Below, piece after piece: positions 6,761 to 7,512 of a DNA stretch of 7,512 nucleotides; position 1 is the stretch's first letter, and each line of letters opens with the position of its first letter. A program made the translations under genes and the position numbers. Below the pieces are notes generated by a model. The model was not told where the DNA came from. It saw nothing but the letters and a program-made list of their open reading frames with translations, and made no database searches. This stretch comes from CAZIWX01 sp964543125 (GTDB lineage: Bacteria > Fidelibacterota > UBA8477): positions 1 to 7,512 of the forward strand of contig CAZIWX010000118.1 in assembly GCA_964543125.1 (NCBI GenBank). The letters are read 5' to 3'.

Positions 6761-7318
6761 CTAATGACTCAAGAGGACCAGGGTGCTTTTAGTGGTTTCC
6801 AACGACTTATCAAGATCATAGGGTATTATCGGATAATTTTGCGTCACCTGAAACCCGGAATTGACCCGAGTTCAAATTAAATTTACGGCTTCAATTTGCA
6901 CTGGAACCACCTTCCCATAATTTTCACCGGTTGCTCTTGCGGATCATCCTCATAAATAAATTAATGTTGAATGTCAACCCGTCAGGAACCTTGATCTCAC
7001 CGTCTCTATTTTGATTTCGTTAAAAAACCGGAAAAACCATTTCTTGTTCGGCCTGAATATGTCATAAATGTAATGACAGACAATGCTTAGATAGATCATG
7101 TGCAGAGCAATAGCGGCAAAATGATAATTCCCTGCTGATAATTTTAATCCGGGGAATTGGGCAAGCGAAGTAAGATATTTTTCGTATTTCAAGGGCAGAT
7201 ATGAAATTTTAACCAAGTATCTTCTCTCAAATAAAGGCTGAGGGTTTTAGACATGTTCCACCTCATGGGCTAGATTCTTCATTAATTCAGCACGAGTATG
7301 CAAGCGAGTATATTCCAT
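6761..7318 (-). pseudogene. Probable decayed gene upstream of the permease (multiple frame changes, family unknown)
   Basis: No frame is open across this AT-rich stretch, but successive minus-strand segments read like protein. 7318-7247 encodes 23 residues (MEYTRLHTRAELMKNLAHEV...), ends at TAA, and the same frame then stays open to 6974 (FERRYLVKISYLPLKYEKYL, then AGNYHFAAIALHMIYLSIV). A different frame gives RDGEIKVPDGLTFNINLF (about 7001-6948), another YEDDPQEQPVKIMGRWFQ (about 6954-6901), and a fourth NSGFQVTQNYPIIPYDLDKS and onward to a TAG at 6761. ATG 7254 has the best Shine-Dalgarno (GAGGTGG) and starts MSKTLSLYLREDTW, stopping after 21 codons. One reading is a gene of about 180 codons broken by several frameshifts; another is short chance frames in AT-rich DNA. 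No family was recognised. Segments ending at 6761 sit 8 bp before the permease ATG, as expected of a former operon partner. Confidence 0.3.
6825..6853 (-). promoter_or_regulatory. Weak promoter candidate for the permease
   Basis: On the minus strand GATAAT (6825-6830, 5 of 6) lies 17 nt after TTTCAG (6848-6853), which is a poor -35. The -10 forms one half of a 13-bp palindrome, ATTATC-G-GATAAT (6825-6837). A start near 6818 would give a leader of about 66 nt before the ATG. It sits within the decayed coding region, so it may also be chance. Confidence 0.3.
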
Positions 7319-7355
7319 TGCAGTAGAATATTACCTGCTACGCTGAAGAGGATGC

Positions 7356-7415
7356 TTTTAACCAGCCGCTTTGAAGCGAATCGGAATAGCGGCCAGGTGG
7401 AGCTATTTGTTAGCC
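7356..7415 (-). repeat. 60-bp inverted-repeat element resembling an integron attC site imperfectly
   Basis: On the minus strand it begins GGCTAAC (7409-7415; 6 of 7 to RYYYAAC) and ends GTTAAAA (7356-7362; 6 of 7 to GTTRRRY). GCCGCT and AGCGGC (7365-7370 and 7388-7393) form a perfect 6-bp inner stem, extended by ACC/GGT across a small bulge. Total length equals that of compact attC sites, and it starts 16 bp after the stop codon of the gene at the window edge, as in a gene cassette. Against this, both boxes deviate and the spacers on the two arms are very unequal. It could simply be a 3' hairpin. Confidence 0.25.
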
Positions 7416-7431
7416 CCAATTTTTTATTTCT

Positions 7432-7512
7432 TCATTCCCGCTCACTGAGAATTGTTCTTATGTCCAGAAAGTGACTCTCGACGAACCGGACGCTTGTGTT
7501 CAGCTCACCAAG
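7432..7512 (-). CDS. C-terminal end of an unidentified protein, cut by window edge
   Basis: The minus-strand frame entering the window at 7512 stays open for 26 codons and ends at TGA (7432-7434). The peptide LGELNTSVRFVESHFLDIRT and six further residues looks like an amphipathic helix with charged ends, as at many protein C-termini, and its codon use resembles the neighbouring genes. A competing plus-strand frame covers the same bases, so the call rests on composition and on the element that follows it. No family can be named from so short a piece. Confidence 0.35.
   Translation of the reverse strand, partial: LGELNTSVRFVESHFLDIRTILSERE

Noticed and set aside
7200..7215. Programmed -1 frameshift joining the 7254 start to the frame ending at 6974
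   Set aside because: The AAATTTC word there is not in the phase needed for a slippery heptamer, and no downstream stem is evident; ordinary mutation is more likely.
7298..7474. 58-codon plus-strand open frame over the attC-like element
   Set aside because: It has no Shine-Dalgarno at a useful distance, the composition is not protein-like, and it opposes the more plausible minus-strand tail at 7432-7512.

Overview
This window reads as a chromosomal stretch from a Gram-negative bacterium. The evidence is a TonB-dependent receptor with an N-terminal carboxypeptidase-regulatory-like domain and a second, smaller outer-membrane beta-barrel. That receptor architecture is typical of the Bacteroidota/Chlorobi/Calditrichota (FCB) sphere. 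Two genes carry a perfect AAGGAGG Shine-Dalgarno, and promoters look like ordinary -35/-10 sigma-70 elements rather than the Bacteroidetes TTTG/TAnnTTTG type. I therefore favour an FCB relative outside classical Bacteroidetes (for example Calditrichota- or KSB1-like); this is inference only.

All convincing genes lie on the minus strand, so transcription runs right to left. Reading that way: 7432-7512 is the C-terminal tail of an unidentified gene cut by the window edge. Next comes a 60-bp element with an inverted repeat that resembles an integron attC site imperfectly (7356-7415). About 560 bp of AT-rich, apparently decayed coding sequence follows (6761-7318), then an APC-superfamily amino-acid permease with an extra soluble C-terminal domain (4986-6752). 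After that are an outer-membrane beta-barrel protein (3998-4807), ammonia-dependent asparagine synthetase AsnA (2629-3762), the TonB-dependent receptor (274-2451) and the first 53 codons of DNA-3-methyladenine glycosylase I, tag (1-161).

The genes do not form one obvious pathway. Gaps of 178-235 bp and separate promoter candidates suggest mostly independent transcription units. The receptor and the barrel protein act in the outer membrane, the permease in the inner membrane, and AsnA and Tag in the cytoplasm. A loose amino-acid theme (permease plus asparagine synthesis) is possible but not demonstrated.

The most interesting non-coding signals are a 19-bp palindrome overlaying a near-consensus promoter in front of the receptor, a hairpin placed at the predicted 5' end of the asnA transcript, and a long imperfect inverted repeat directly after the receptor stop codon. 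The other is the decayed region with attC-like element at the right edge. No strong case for a wholly new system was found; the right edge is the place to extend.
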